Origin: Neobacillus kokaensis
GTDB lineage: Bacteria > Bacillota > Bacilli > Bacillales > Cytobacillaceae
Assembly: GCF_014656545.1 (NCBI RefSeq)
Contig: NZ_BNDS01000018.1
Span: 43,497-107,113, forward strand
DNA length: 63,617 nt
Reading direction: 5' to 3'
Each line of letters begins with the position of its first letter. Within the stretch, counting starts at the first letter, position 1. Of this stretch, positions 44,151-51,898 are shown piece after piece. Both the position numbers and the translations under genes were made by a program. A model generated the notes under the pieces. It saw only the letters and a program-made list of their open reading frames with translations, made no database searches and was not told the origin of the DNA.

Positions 44151-45128
44151 ATGAACCATTTAAAAGGAATACACCATGTAACAGCTATTACAAGTAGTGC
44201 AGAAAAGAACTATGAATTTTTTACTAATGTTTTAGGAATGCGTTTAGTTAAAAAAACGGTAAATCAAGATGATATTCAAACCTATCATTTATTTTTTGCA
44301 GATGATAAAGGCAGCGCAGGCACAGATATGACTTTCTTTGACTTCCCCGGCATTCCGAAAGGTGTACATGGTACAAACGAGATTTCAAAAACATCGTTCC
44401 GTGTGCCAAGTGATGCGGCATTAGATTATTGGGTTAATCGTTTTGAGCGTCTAGAAGTTAAACATACTGGAATCAAAGAACAATTTGGCAAGAAGACTCT
44501 CTCCTTCGTTGATTTTGATGATCAACAATATCAGTTGATTTCAGATGAATTCAATAAAGGGGTGAAATCCGGTACACCTTGGCAAAAGGGTCCAATTCCA
44601 TTAGAATATGCAATTACTGGTTTAGGACCTGTTTTTGTTCGAATTGCAAATTTTGATTACTTTAAAGAAATGATGGAAAAAGTTCTATTATTTAAAGAGA
44701 CTGATCAAGAAGGGTTATTCCATTTATTTGAAGTAGGTGAAGGTGGAAATGGTGCCTCAGTCATAGCAGAATATAACGCGATTCTTCCTGAAGCCCGACA
44801 AGGTTTTGGTACGGTACACCATGCGGCATTCCGAGTAGAGGATCGCTCAGTATTAGAGGAATGGATTGAGCGTATGAGCAGCTTTGGATTTCAAACATCC
44901 GGTTATGTAAATCGTCACTTTTTTGAGTCATTGTACGCAAGGGTTGCACCACAAATCTTATTTGAGTTTGCTACCGATGGTCCTGGTTTTATGGGAGATG
45001 AATCATATGAAACGCTTGGGGAAAAGCTATCATTACCTCCATTCCTAGAGCCTAAACGTGCAGAAATAGAAAAATTAGTTCGGCCAATTGATACAGTGAG
45101 AAGTACAAAGGAATTTATCAAAGAATAA
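44151..45128 (+). CDS. VOC-superfamily ring-cleaving dioxygenase (MhqO/MhqE type), third copy
   Basis: 325 residues, two VOC halves: GIHHVTAITS at the start, GTVHHAAFR in the middle and ILFEFATDGPG near the end. It begins 26 bases after the stop of the second copy with TTGGAGG, so they form one operon that ends in a terminator at about 45210. The two probably arose by tandem duplication; different substrate ranges for hydroquinones are likely but unproven. Confidence 0.9.
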   Translation: MNHLKGIHHVTAITSSAEKNYEFFTNVLGMRLVKKTVNQDDIQTYHLFFADDKGSAGTDMTFFDFPGIPKGVHGTNEISKTSFRVPSDAALDYWVNRFERLEVKHTGIKEQFGKKTLSFVDFDDQQYQLISDEFNKGVKSGTPWQKGPIPLEYAITGLGPVFVRIANFDYFKEMMEKVLLFKETDQEGLFHLFEVGEGGNGASVIAEYNAILPEARQGFGTVHHAAFRVEDRSVLEEWIERMSSFGFQTSGYVNRHFFESLYARVAPQILFEFATDGPGFMGDESYETLGEKLSLPPFLEPKRAEIEKLVRPIDTVRSTKEFIKE

Positions 45129-45173
45129 AACGAAAATCAGCAGAAAAAGGATGAAAGTAAATTTTGACTTAAA

Positions 45174-45213
45174 AAAGACGATGTTTCCTACGCTAAGGAA
45201 TCATCGTCTTTAT
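45174..45213 (+). terminator. Terminator of the dioxygenase pair
   Basis: AAAGACGATGTTTCCT and AGGAATCATCGTCTTT with a 4-base loop. The following 45216-45520 shows no gene I can support. Confidence 0.85.
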
Positions 45214-45520
45214 TAGTGTAAAAAGATAATAAGATTTTTTATCTTGATGATTGAACGATAGGAAAGGAAAAGAAGAAAACGAAAGAGGATACAAGGATGT
45301 TGATTTTCTGGGGGAGTATTTCTATCTAAACATATTCCAATTTAAACTCATTTTTTGTAATATCTATTGTTTCGAACTATAACTCTCTTGAAAATGCGAA
45401 AAATGCAGTGTTGAAAATAAAAGACTCCTAACATTGAACAAGACTTTTTAGCAATAAACTGGGCTGTTTCCTGTAAATAAAACATAATGTGCTTAATTGT
45501 GAATGAAAAGGTATTGTTTG

Positions 45521-45550
45521 TTGAATTCGGAACAGGTGTTTGTATATAAT
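45521..45550 (+). promoter_or_regulatory. Sigma-A promoter before the VOC gene
   Basis: TTGAAT, 18-base spacer, TATAAT, about 80 bases before the next gene. Confidence 0.6.
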
Positions 45551-45634
45551 GATATAAGGAGCTATACTTCAATCTGTCAAAAGCATTTTAGCTCTAATTA
45601 GTTAAACTATTTATTTGAAAAAGGAGATTGGATG

Positions 45635-46039
45635 ATGATTAAACCTTATCTAATGTTTAACAGAGAATGTGAAGAGGCATTTAAATTATACCAACAGGCT
45701 TTTGATGGAGAATTACTTGCAATGCAAAAATATGGTGATATGCCTCCTAATCCAGAGTTTCCTGTAAGCGAAAGTGATAAAGATCTTGTGTTACACGCAC
45801 AATTAAAGTTAACAGACAATGGATACATTATGGGTTCTGATGGAAGTCGTGACTTTAATGAAGGACAAAAAGTGTCCATCAGTATCGAGCTAAATGCGGA
45901 GGAGCCTGCTATTAAAGCTTGGAACATTCTTAAAGAGGGGGGAAATGTTCAAATGGATCTTCAACCAACCTTCTTCTCCAAACTTCACGGTTCTGTAAAG
46001 GATAAATTTGGAGTTACCTGGATGTTTACTGTGATGTAG
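45635..46039 (+). CDS. VOC family protein, PhnB-like
   Basis: 134 residues, single VOC module (IKPYLMFNRECEEAFKLYQQAFDGEL ... GNVQMDLQPTFFSKLHGSVKDKFGVTWMF). PhnB-like proteins of this type are common in Bacillus and have no established reaction. Two adjacent ATG codons follow AAAAAGGAG; the second is at 45635. A shared terminator closes it towards the convergent XRE gene. Confidence 0.85.
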   Translation: MIKPYLMFNRECEEAFKLYQQAFDGELLAMQKYGDMPPNPEFPVSESDKDLVLHAQLKLTDNGYIMGSDGSRDFNEGQKVSISIELNAEEPAIKAWNILKEGGNVQMDLQPTFFSKLHGSVKDKFGVTWMFTVM

Positions 46040-46128
46040 AAATCAAAATCCGTCTTCATGTCGTTTATTTCATTTTTGTAGAAAGAGCGAAAGGGTTCTA
46101 CGGATTTTCCAATGAGCTATAGTACAAT

Positions 46129-46154
46129 ACCCCGTCTTCTAAGGAAGACGGGGT
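46129..46154. terminator. Bidirectional terminator between convergent genes
   Basis: ACCCCGTCTTC and GAAGACGGGGT, 11-base arms, TAAG loop. GC-rich with no clear T run. Confidence 0.75.
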
Positions 46155-46176
46155 ACATCATATTGATTCACAGAGC

Positions 46177-46395
46177 TTATTTAACATCTTCGTCACTTTT
46201 GTATTCTAAAATATCTCCTGGCTGACATTCTAAAGCCTTACAAATTGCCTCTAATGTTGAAAGTCTTATGGCTTTTGCCTTACCATTTTTCAGTATAGAA
46301 AGGTTAGCCATTGTTATTCCAACTCGCTCCGAAAGTTCTGTTACGCTCATTTTCCTTTTCGCTAACATTACATCAATATTGATAATAATCGCCAT
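46177..46395 (-). CDS. Small XRE-family helix-turn-helix regulator (YozG-like)
   Basis: 72 residues, nearly all one Cro/C1-type helix-turn-helix (MSVTELSERVGITMANLSILKNGKAKAIRLSTLEAICKAL), ending ECQPGDILEYKSD, a pattern shared with YozG/YvaO-like regulators. It is paired with a DUF2975 membrane gene 12 bases upstream in one operon, the standard arrangement for this family. ATG after CTGAGGTG. Confidence 0.9.
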   Translation of the reverse strand: MAIIINIDVMLAKRKMSVTELSERVGITMANLSILKNGKAKAIRLSTLEAICKALECQPGDILEYKSDEDVK

Positions 46396-46406
46396 TGTTT
46401 TTCACC

Positions 46407-46889
46407 TCAGACCGTTAAGTCATTTTCTGATTTGATATCAATTGCTTCTTGTAAAAGCTTTTGAAGAACGGCCGCAAAAACCGCGATCACCATCGAAGCA
46501 AAAGGGACAACCAATCCAACAAAAATGACTCCTGGGGCATCATCATTCTCTGCAAAGAGATAGAATAGCGGCAAGGTTAGCACATGTAAAATACTGATGG
46601 TGATAGCACAGTATTTGATTTTCTCTAAAGCTTTTACAGAAATTTCCGAGAAAGCTTCATTTTTGTCAATATAGCGTAAAAGTTTAAAAGCCTGATACAA
46701 AGCATAGTAAAAAGGTATTGCCGATGCATAAAAAACGGCGTAAACGAGATATTTTATATAAGCGAAATTTGGAAGCAATTTTACTGTAACGTTCGCTAGC
46801 TCAGGTACCAAAAAGATGCACAAAGCAAGAACTGGGATTCCAATAAGAATAACAGCTATTTTTAAAAACAACGTCGAAACTTTTTTCAT
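46407..46889 (-). CDS. DUF2975 membrane protein
   Basis: 160 residues with four predicted membrane helices (about 7-30, 46-68, 93-113 and 120-145). DUF2975 proteins are nearly always encoded with a small XRE regulator like the one downstream; the role is unknown. ATG at 46889 after GAGGTG; an upstream ATG has no ribosome binding site. Confidence 0.85.
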   Translation of the reverse strand: MKKVSTLFLKIAVILIGIPVLALCIFLVPELANVTVKLLPNFAYIKYLVYAVFYASAIPFYYALYQAFKLLRYIDKNEAFSEISVKALEKIKYCAITISILHVLTLPLFYLFAENDDAPGVIFVGLVVPFASMVIAVFAAVLQKLLQEAIDIKSENDLTV

Positions 46890-47084
46890 AAAAAGCACCT
46901 CACTTATAATTGTTCGTATCTTGATTTTAATATGTTATTTATCGAATATCAATAAAATTTTATTAAAACTTAATGTATTTTTATCAAATCTAATTAATTA
47001 AAAATGGAAAACGAGAAATGACACTTTGTTTATCATTCTAAGTAGCACCCATATTACCACGAAATTAAACAATGAATTAACCAG

Positions 47085-47112
47085 AAAAACGCTTGGGATT
47101 CCAAGCGTTTTT
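47085..47112. terminator. Terminator of the ECF sigma operon
   Basis: AAAAACGCTTGG and CCAAGCGTTTTT, 12-base arms with a 4-base loop. Confidence 0.9.
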
Positions 47113-47116
47113 TCCA

Positions 47117-47755
47117 TTACTTTAATTTAAAAGGTATTTCTTCATCATATGCTTTTTTGTATTTTTCAATAAGTTCTTTCTTTTCTTCGTCACTATTAAA
47201 AGGAATGTCCCCGCCAACAGGTATTACAGTGTGCCAATTTTCTTCTTTTAAGTACCTTGTGGCAAATAGATACGTATGTCCTTCTACAAGAAGTTTATCA
47301 TTTTCCATCAGAAACAAATATTCTCCATCGTACCCACCCTGTTGATTAACTTTAATCGTACCTTTCAACTCTCCCTTGATACTATCGAGCACTTCAACAT
47401 TGAATTGTGTTTCTGGATAATCATTTAGTGATTTTGAACCAACTTTTTTTATAACCTTTCCTAAAAATACATTATCTGAAAAACCTACAACTTCTCTTGG
47501 GTCGTCTATATCAATAACAGTATTTGTTTCCATTGTTCTAATAATAGGATTTTCTGGCGGATTATTTGAAAAGTAATTGGGACCAAAAATACTTAATGTA
47601 AGTGAAGCTGCTATTACTGCTCCTATAATATAAGACCATCTCCGCTTTGGTTTTCCCATCTCATATTTTGCTTTTGAAACACCCATTTTGCTTCTTTCAT
47701 TTAGTTCTTTTGGTATTTCAATTCTATACATTTCCTGTTTAATCCTATTGTTCAT
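47117..47755 (-). CDS. Membrane protein partner of the ECF sigma factor (putative anti-sigma)
   Basis: 212 residues. A cytoplasmic N part of about 40 residues, one membrane helix (WSYIIGAVIAASLTLSIFG, about 38-56) and an extracellular domain of about 150 residues with no recognised family. The ATG at 47755 lies inside the end of the sigma gene (11-base overlap), which is the classic layout of an ECF sigma factor and its regulator. The N part lacks a recognisable ZAS zinc motif, so the anti-sigma role is inferred from context. Confidence 0.7.
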   Translation of the reverse strand: MNNRIKQEMYRIEIPKELNERSKMGVSKAKYEMGKPKRRWSYIIGAVIAASLTLSIFGPNYFSNNPPENPIIRTMETNTVIDIDDPREVVGFSDNVFLGKVIKKVGSKSLNDYPETQFNVEVLDSIKGELKGTIKVNQQGGYDGEYLFLMENDKLLVEGHTYLFATRYLKEENWHTVIPVGGDIPFNSDEEKKELIEKYKKAYDEEIPFKLK

Positions 47756-48269
47756 ATAAACCATCTCCTTTCAAATCTTTACGTAGCTTGTCTATAGCTC
47801 TGTATAAAATTGTCTTTGCCGTACCCAAAGGTATCTCAAGAGTTTCTGATACTTCTTTAATTGTCAAACCTTCATAAAATCTTAAAATGATTACGCTTTT
47901 CTCATCTTCGTTTAATCGTTCGATTAGGTCTCGAACTGTCATTTCTAAATCAATATCTTCATTGATATCTCTAGATATGAATTCCTCAAATTCTGTCCTC
48001 ATTTGAATTACGTTTTTCTGCTTACGAAGCAAATCAATGGCACAACTAATTGCAATTCTTATTAACCAAGTTTTAAAGTATTTAGGTTCTTTCAGATTTT
48101 TAATTGATTTGAATGATCGATATGCAGTCTCTTGAACAACATCAAGAGCATCACTTTGGTTTTTTACATATATAAATGCTGTTCGAAAAATATCTTGTTC
48201 ATATTTCTGGAATAATGTTAAAAACGCTTTGTCATTTCCGTTTTGAGCTTTCTTTATTAAATTCAACAA
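47745..48269 (-). CDS. ECF-type RNA polymerase sigma factor
   Basis: 174 residues. Sigma region 2 (LFQKYEQDIFRTAFIYVKNQSDALDVVQETAYRSF, about 20-54) and region 4 (LRFYEGLTIKEVSETLEIPLGTAKTILYRAIDKLRK, about 128-163). The start is probably TTG at 48269 because AGGAGG is eight bases before it; the GTG three codons upstream is too close. It forms an operon with the membrane protein that overlaps its 3' end. The inducing signal is unknown. Confidence 0.9.
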   Translation of the reverse strand: MLNLIKKAQNGNDKAFLTLFQKYEQDIFRTAFIYVKNQSDALDVVQETAYRSFKSIKNLKEPKYFKTWLIRIAISCAIDLLRKQKNVIQMRTEFEEFISRDINEDIDLEMTVRDLIERLNEDEKSVIILRFYEGLTIKEVSETLEIPLGTAKTILYRAIDKLRKDLKGDGLYEQ

Positions 48270-48404
48270 CCGAGCCACCTCCTAATTCCTTTCAACTATT
48301 AGACGGACAATAAATTCATTTGGCTTTATTTTTTAATGTAAAATCACCCTGTCATTAAACTAATAATAAGAAAATCTGGGTAGGCGTATGGGGAAAAAAA
48401 TGAA

Positions 48405-48514
48405 AATGCAATTGCTTTTTATCAGAAAATGGGTTTGTTCAAGCTGGAGCCCATTCTTTTTATATGGGTAATGAAGAACAAGTTTACTTTCTCATGACCA
48501 TAACACTTATCTAA
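48405..48514 (+). pseudogene. C-terminal remnant of a GNAT acetyltransferase
   Basis: NAIAFYQKMG continues, after a one-base frameshift, as FVQAGAHSFYMGNEEQVYFLMT, the typical end of a GNAT N-acetyltransferase. The upstream part of the gene is missing and there is no start. Confidence 0.65.
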
Positions 48515-48537
48515 CATTTTATGGAAGGAGAAATCTT

Positions 48538-48621
48538 ATGTATAAATTATTTATATCGAAAAAGAGCATCCATTTTGATGGTCTTTTGTTTCTGATTGGT
48601 TGTTGGAATAAAGCACTGTGA
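48538..48621 (+). CDS. Possible 27-residue peptide
   Basis: ATG with GGAAGGAG seven bases upstream; basic N terminus (MYKLFISKKS) and hydrophobic GLLFLIGCW end. It might be a small membrane-active peptide or chance. No family recognised. Confidence 0.25.
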   Translation: MYKLFISKKSIHFDGLLFLIGCWNKAL

Positions 48622-48645
48622 AATATTTTGAATTTTATAAATATA

Positions 48646-48674
48646 TTGACGTAGTCGTCTTTCTGTTATATAGT
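48646..48674 (+). promoter_or_regulatory. Sigma-A promoter before the 46-residue gene
   Basis: TTGACG, 17-base spacer, TATAGT, 47 bases upstream of the start codon. Confidence 0.75.
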
Positions 48675-48721
48675 AAAAATAAATTAAATATATTGTTATA
48701 CAACAGAAGGGGCTGGTGTTA

Positions 48722-48862
48722 ATGGAAATGTATAAAAGAGCATATCAATATTATCGAGCAGCTTGTCAAAGATACGATATGGACTCGCTGAATTTTTATC
48801 AATTTTTAAAGGATTTAACAAAAGAACAGCTGGATGAATACTTGAAGCAAGCAATTTTTTAG
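48722..48862 (+). CDS. Small 46-residue protein
   Basis: ATG after AGAAGGGG. The peptide is helical and aromatic (MEMYKRAYQYYRAACQRYD ... FYQFLKDLTKEQLDEYLKQAIF). The FLKDLTKEQLDEYLK end looks like a short protein-protein interaction module. It has its own sigma-A promoter and a terminator (48905-48935), so it is a complete transcription unit. The sequence between holds only a 12-codon reading (GTG at about 48872). No family recognised. Confidence 0.55.
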   Translation: MEMYKRAYQYYRAACQRYDMDSLNFYQFLKDLTKEQLDEYLKQAIF

Positions 48863-48904
48863 AAGGAAGTGTGAAGGTGGAAATTTTACCAGAGGTCCAA
48901 AAGT

Positions 48905-48935
48905 AACCCTGCCCTTTAAGAGAAAAGGCAGGGTT
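48905..48935. terminator. Terminator between the small gene and the glutaredoxin gene
   Basis: AACCCTGCC and GGCAGGGTT, 9-base arms with a 13-base loop, then TATTTTT. Confidence 0.85.
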
Positions 48936-48992
48936 TATTTTTATGAAAATTCTGGTCGCAATAGGACATGGAACACGTTACCTTTTTGCATA

Positions 48993-49226
48993 CTATTTTT
49001 TTACATATTGCATCAGCGTCTCAGGGTCAAAGCCAAGGACCCAGTGGCCATTTACCTTTGTCTGTGGCACGCCCATCTGTCCGGTTTCCTGAACAAGCTT
49101 TTGGGCGGCGGCAGGATCTGTCTGCACATTAACTTCTTTGTAGTTTAATCCTTGAGCCTCAAGGAATTGTTTCATCATAGTGCAGTAAGGTCAAGTATTG
49201 GTTGAATAAACCGTAATATCATTCAT
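48993..49226 (-). CDS. Glutaredoxin-family selenoprotein (in-frame UGA, U-P-Y-C active site)
   Basis: 77 residues if UGA is read as selenocysteine. The ATG at 49226 has AGGAGG at good distance. Residues 1-11 (MNDITVYSTNT) are a perfect glutaredoxin/NrdH-like first strand. Codon 12 is TGA (49191-49193), exactly where the first Cys of C-P-Y-C belongs. The frame continues as PYCTMMKQFLEAQG, TGQMGVPQTKVNGHWVLGF and ends at a TAA-type stop after YVKK. The cis-Pro (GVPQT) is present. Without read-through the second part has no ribosome binding site. A hairpin 26 bases after the UGA fits a bacterial SECIS. Dithiol/selenothiol oxidoreductase. Sec machinery must be encoded elsewhere. Confidence 0.85.
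49150..49164 (-). promoter_or_regulatory. Candidate bacterial SECIS element of the glutaredoxin gene
   Basis: In the mRNA, CCTTGA-GGC-TCAAGG: a 6-base stem with a 3-base loop starting with G. The loop begins 32 bases after the UGA, inside the 16-37 window described for bacterial SECIS elements. Confidence 0.6.
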
Positions 49227-49445
49227 TTCCGATGCCTCCTAATTTAATTTATACCATTATAGCTATTATATATCCCCGAAAATGTAGTCAATTAAACAAG
49301 CCTGTTTTTGCAAAAAGAAGAATTAACGGGACGCTACATTGTTTGTAAGATTTTAAACTATAATCCATGTTAGCCTGATAAGTTTTGGAAGAGCGGTAGG
49401 TGTGTTGGTTGTAGTGCAGTTTAAATGTTATTTCGCAATTTATGC

Positions 49446-49609
49446 CTTATCCGACAGTTGGGGATCGCTTGGCGGCAGTTGAATTCCTATCCGACAAATG
49501 GAACACGCTATGCGACAATTAAACTGTCTTATCCGACAGTTGTGGATCGCTTGGCGACAGTTGAATTCCTATCCGACAATTGGGACACGCTATCCGACAA
49601 TTAAACCGC
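49446..49609. repeat. Two-copy 82-bp repeat built from CCGACAATT submotifs
   Basis: Copies at 49446-49527 and 49528-49609 are about 90% identical. Each contains ATCCGACARTTG, GGATCGCTTGGC, GACAGTTGAATTCCT and (A/G)CACGCTATSCGACAATT submotifs. It is non-coding and lies between the glutaredoxin start and the next gene. The rest of 49227-49776 shows no gene. Confidence 0.9.
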
Positions 49610-49776
49610 CAATTATGTAACATAAAATTACCGTAAGGCCAATTAGAAAAAGGGATTACCATTTTTTTACTGAAGGTTTGGTCCGATTCTCCTTTTCTAT
49701 AAAAAATACAATGATGATATGGTACAATTTTACAAAAGGTATTTGAAAATGTAGTTTGTAAAAGGGGGAAGCGGAA

Positions 49777-50727
49777 ATGACTGGAGTTGTCATTTTTCTA
49801 ATAGGAATAGGGATTATAGCTGCCATTGTTTCATCTGCAAAGAAACGTAAGAAATTATTAAAGGAGAATATCCCGGGTAATCTGGGTGTAATCGAACATG
49901 TTCCGTTACAGCCTTTGCTTGAAAAATTAGATAAATCATTGGACGTTGAATATATCCATCAAGTAAAGCGGCGATTTCTAAAAGACCATCCTAATCGGAG
50001 CGAGGATGAGTTTGAATGGCTGTTGTTTGAACTAAAGCGCTATTTCGTGATGGCTAACATCCTGAAGAAGGCTCCAATGTTTAGTGAGGATGTCGATGAA
50101 ATCTGGCATGAGATGATTCTTTTCACCAAGGAATACCAAGGGTTTTCGGAGAAGTTTTTAGGGAAAATGCTTCACCATATTCCAAACACTAGTCCAGAGC
50201 CGGCTCCGCAGGAACGTGCATTCTTTGATTGGGTCTTTTCCCAGATGTTTGAGATCACACAATTTAGCTGGAAAACATGGGGGAGCTTTTTCAAACATCC
50301 AATGGCCGGAACGGTGTTAAAGGATTTTAGAAATCATACTGAAGATGAATTGATAGAAAAGTATTTTCAGGCGAATGAGGATAACAGAGAACTGCTGGAA
50401 TATTTGGCAGGCCGAATGAAACAGCAATTAGTCGTGTCCGAAAAAATCTATCAGGCCAATCCAAAGGGTTCGTTTTCGAAGCAGCGGACCTATGGTGATA
50501 TGACCGCGTTGTCGCTGATGATGGTGTTCTTCTCGTATTATTATTTTGGTCAATATTGGGATTATGCGAAAGTATATGCATTTGCTGAAATAACAAAATA
50601 TACGAGCGGCTGCTCCAACGCTTCCTTTTGCGGATCTAGTTCGTCGGATGACAGTGGGGACAACGGCGGTGGCGGGGATAGCAGCTGTTCTTCTTGCTCT
50701 AGCTGCGGCGGAGGATGCTCGTCATAG
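49777..50727 (+). CDS. Membrane-anchored protein with Gly/Cys/Ser-rich tail
   Basis: 316 residues. An N-terminal membrane helix (VVIFLIGIGIIAAIVSS, about 4-20) precedes a basic segment (KKRKKLLKE). The middle contains VDEIWHEMILFTKEYQGFSEKFLGKMLHHIP (about 108-138), which resembles the D-x-x-W-H-x-x-[IL]-L-x-T-x-x-Y signature of glycine-rich-domain (DUF1399-like) proteins. The last 45 residues switch to Ser/Gly/Asp and then CSSCSSCGGGCSS, with eight Cys in total in the tail. The function is unknown; the tail suggests metal binding or disulfide cross-linking. ATG after AAAGGGGGAAG. Confidence 0.75.
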   Translation: MTGVVIFLIGIGIIAAIVSSAKKRKKLLKENIPGNLGVIEHVPLQPLLEKLDKSLDVEYIHQVKRRFLKDHPNRSEDEFEWLLFELKRYFVMANILKKAPMFSEDVDEIWHEMILFTKEYQGFSEKFLGKMLHHIPNTSPEPAPQERAFFDWVFSQMFEITQFSWKTWGSFFKHPMAGTVLKDFRNHTEDELIEKYFQANEDNRELLEYLAGRMKQQLVVSEKIYQANPKGSFSKQRTYGDMTALSLMMVFFSYYYFGQYWDYAKVYAFAEITKYTSGCSNASFCGSSSSDDSGDNGGGGDSSCSSCSSCGGGCSS

Positions 50728-51084
50728 TTTTGGAAATAACCTTGGATTAGCCAGAGCTTTGTTTACCTGATCATCCGTTGGTACACGCATCTTTTTAAAA
50801 CATGTGTAAGCTTTGATATCTTTCAGAAATATTTGTTAAAAAAGACCGCCTTTTCTAAAGCTGTCAATATCAATTTCTATATCAGTTTTTGGAAAAATAG
50901 TAGAATTGTGTATGTAGAAGTCGCTTTGAAATTAAAGGTAATCCTTTATTTATAAGAGTTTTAGGGTGCCAAGTAAATAGAACACTCTTAATCTAACAAT
51001 TCCTTCCTGAAATATGACAAAAATTGTGTGTTAAGATGAAACTGCATTTTTCAATAACTTGCTTTTCAGGGGAGGATGTTAGAA

Positions 51085-51780
51085 ATGGCAAAGAAGAAAG
51101 TAATGTTAACTGTTGCAGCGGCAGCAGCAGTCATGATGGCAAGTCCTGCTATTAACAAAGCAGAAGCTGCAACCACGGCTAATAAAGTATATGTCTATCA
51201 ATATTCGAATTTGGATGAGTTTAATAGCTTTCTTGAACAATTATATACACGCTATGGTCTGACGGTTCCGAAGATGCCGATCGGTGAGCAGGGGACGTCG
51301 CAAACGGACCAGCCTGCTAAGGAAGAAACAGCCCAGTTATCACAACAGCCACAGACTCCTGCGGCACCACAAGAACCTGCAAAAACACAAACAACTACCA
51401 GCTTAAGCGCATATGAGCAAAAGGTAGTTGATCTTACCAATCAAGAGCGTGCGAAAAACGGGCTGCCTAGCCTTAAGATAGATGGGGAGTTAAGTAAGAT
51501 GGCACATGAGAAATCTCGTGATATGTCTGCCAATGGCTATTTTGACCATACCAGTCCGACATATGGTTCACCATTTGATATGATGAAGCAATATGGAATC
51601 AGCTATCGTTATGCAGGTGAAAATATTGCTATGGGACAAAGAACTCCAGAGGAAGTTGTCAAGGCATGGATGAATAGTGAAGGGCACCGTAAGAACATTC
51701 TTAGCCCTAATTTCACACACATTGGTGTTGGTTACGTTTCGCAAGGAAACTACTGGACGCAGGAGTTTATTGGTAGATAG
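51085..51780 (+). CDS. Secreted CAP-domain protein (YkwD-like)
   Basis: 231 residues. Signal peptide (MAKKKVMLTVAAAAAVMMASPAINKAEA), then a short conserved region (VYVYQYSNLDEFNSFLEQLYTRYG), a Gln/Pro/Thr-rich linker, and a C-terminal CAP/SCP domain (about 112-231: VVDLTNQERAKNGLPSLKIDGELSKMAHEKSRDM ... GENIA ... AWMNSEGHRKNILSPNFTHIGVGY). The CAP active-site His/Glu residues are conserved. Extracellular; exact role unknown. ATG 51085 is preferred over 51076 because GGGGAGG needs spacing. The 50728-51084 gap has nothing recognised. Confidence 0.9.
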   Translation: MAKKKVMLTVAAAAAVMMASPAINKAEAATTANKVYVYQYSNLDEFNSFLEQLYTRYGLTVPKMPIGEQGTSQTDQPAKEETAQLSQQPQTPAAPQEPAKTQTTTSLSAYEQKVVDLTNQERAKNGLPSLKIDGELSKMAHEKSRDMSANGYFDHTSPTYGSPFDMMKQYGISYRYAGENIAMGQRTPEEVVKAWMNSEGHRKNILSPNFTHIGVGYVSQGNYWTQEFIGR

Positions 51781-51842
51781 AATTGAAAAATAAAGAGTCT
51801 TATAAATAAGCAGTTAGGTTGATTTTTTTCCAATCAGAAAAG

Positions 51843-51875
51843 AACCGGGCAGTTCAGTTTGCCCGGTTTTTTTTA
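51843..51875. terminator. Terminator between convergent genes
   Basis: AACCGGGCA and TGCCCGGTT with an 8-base loop, then T8; a strong terminator for the CAP gene. Confidence 0.9.
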
Positions 51876-51898
51876 TAGAATTAAGCACACTTCTGTAG

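Noticed and set aside
45348..45572. Minus-strand 74-codon ORF in the gap before the PhnB-like gene
   Set aside because: No start signal, low-complexity composition, and a plus-strand promoter lies inside it.
48993..49178. Short 61-residue glutaredoxin-like protein starting at an internal Met
   Set aside because: This start cuts off the active site and has no ribosome binding site; the UGA read-through form from 49226 explains the sequence much better.
50728..51084. Possible decayed minus-strand gene (DIKAYTCFKKMRVPTDDQ)
   Set aside because: Only a short open stretch without start or recognisable family; too weak to annotate.
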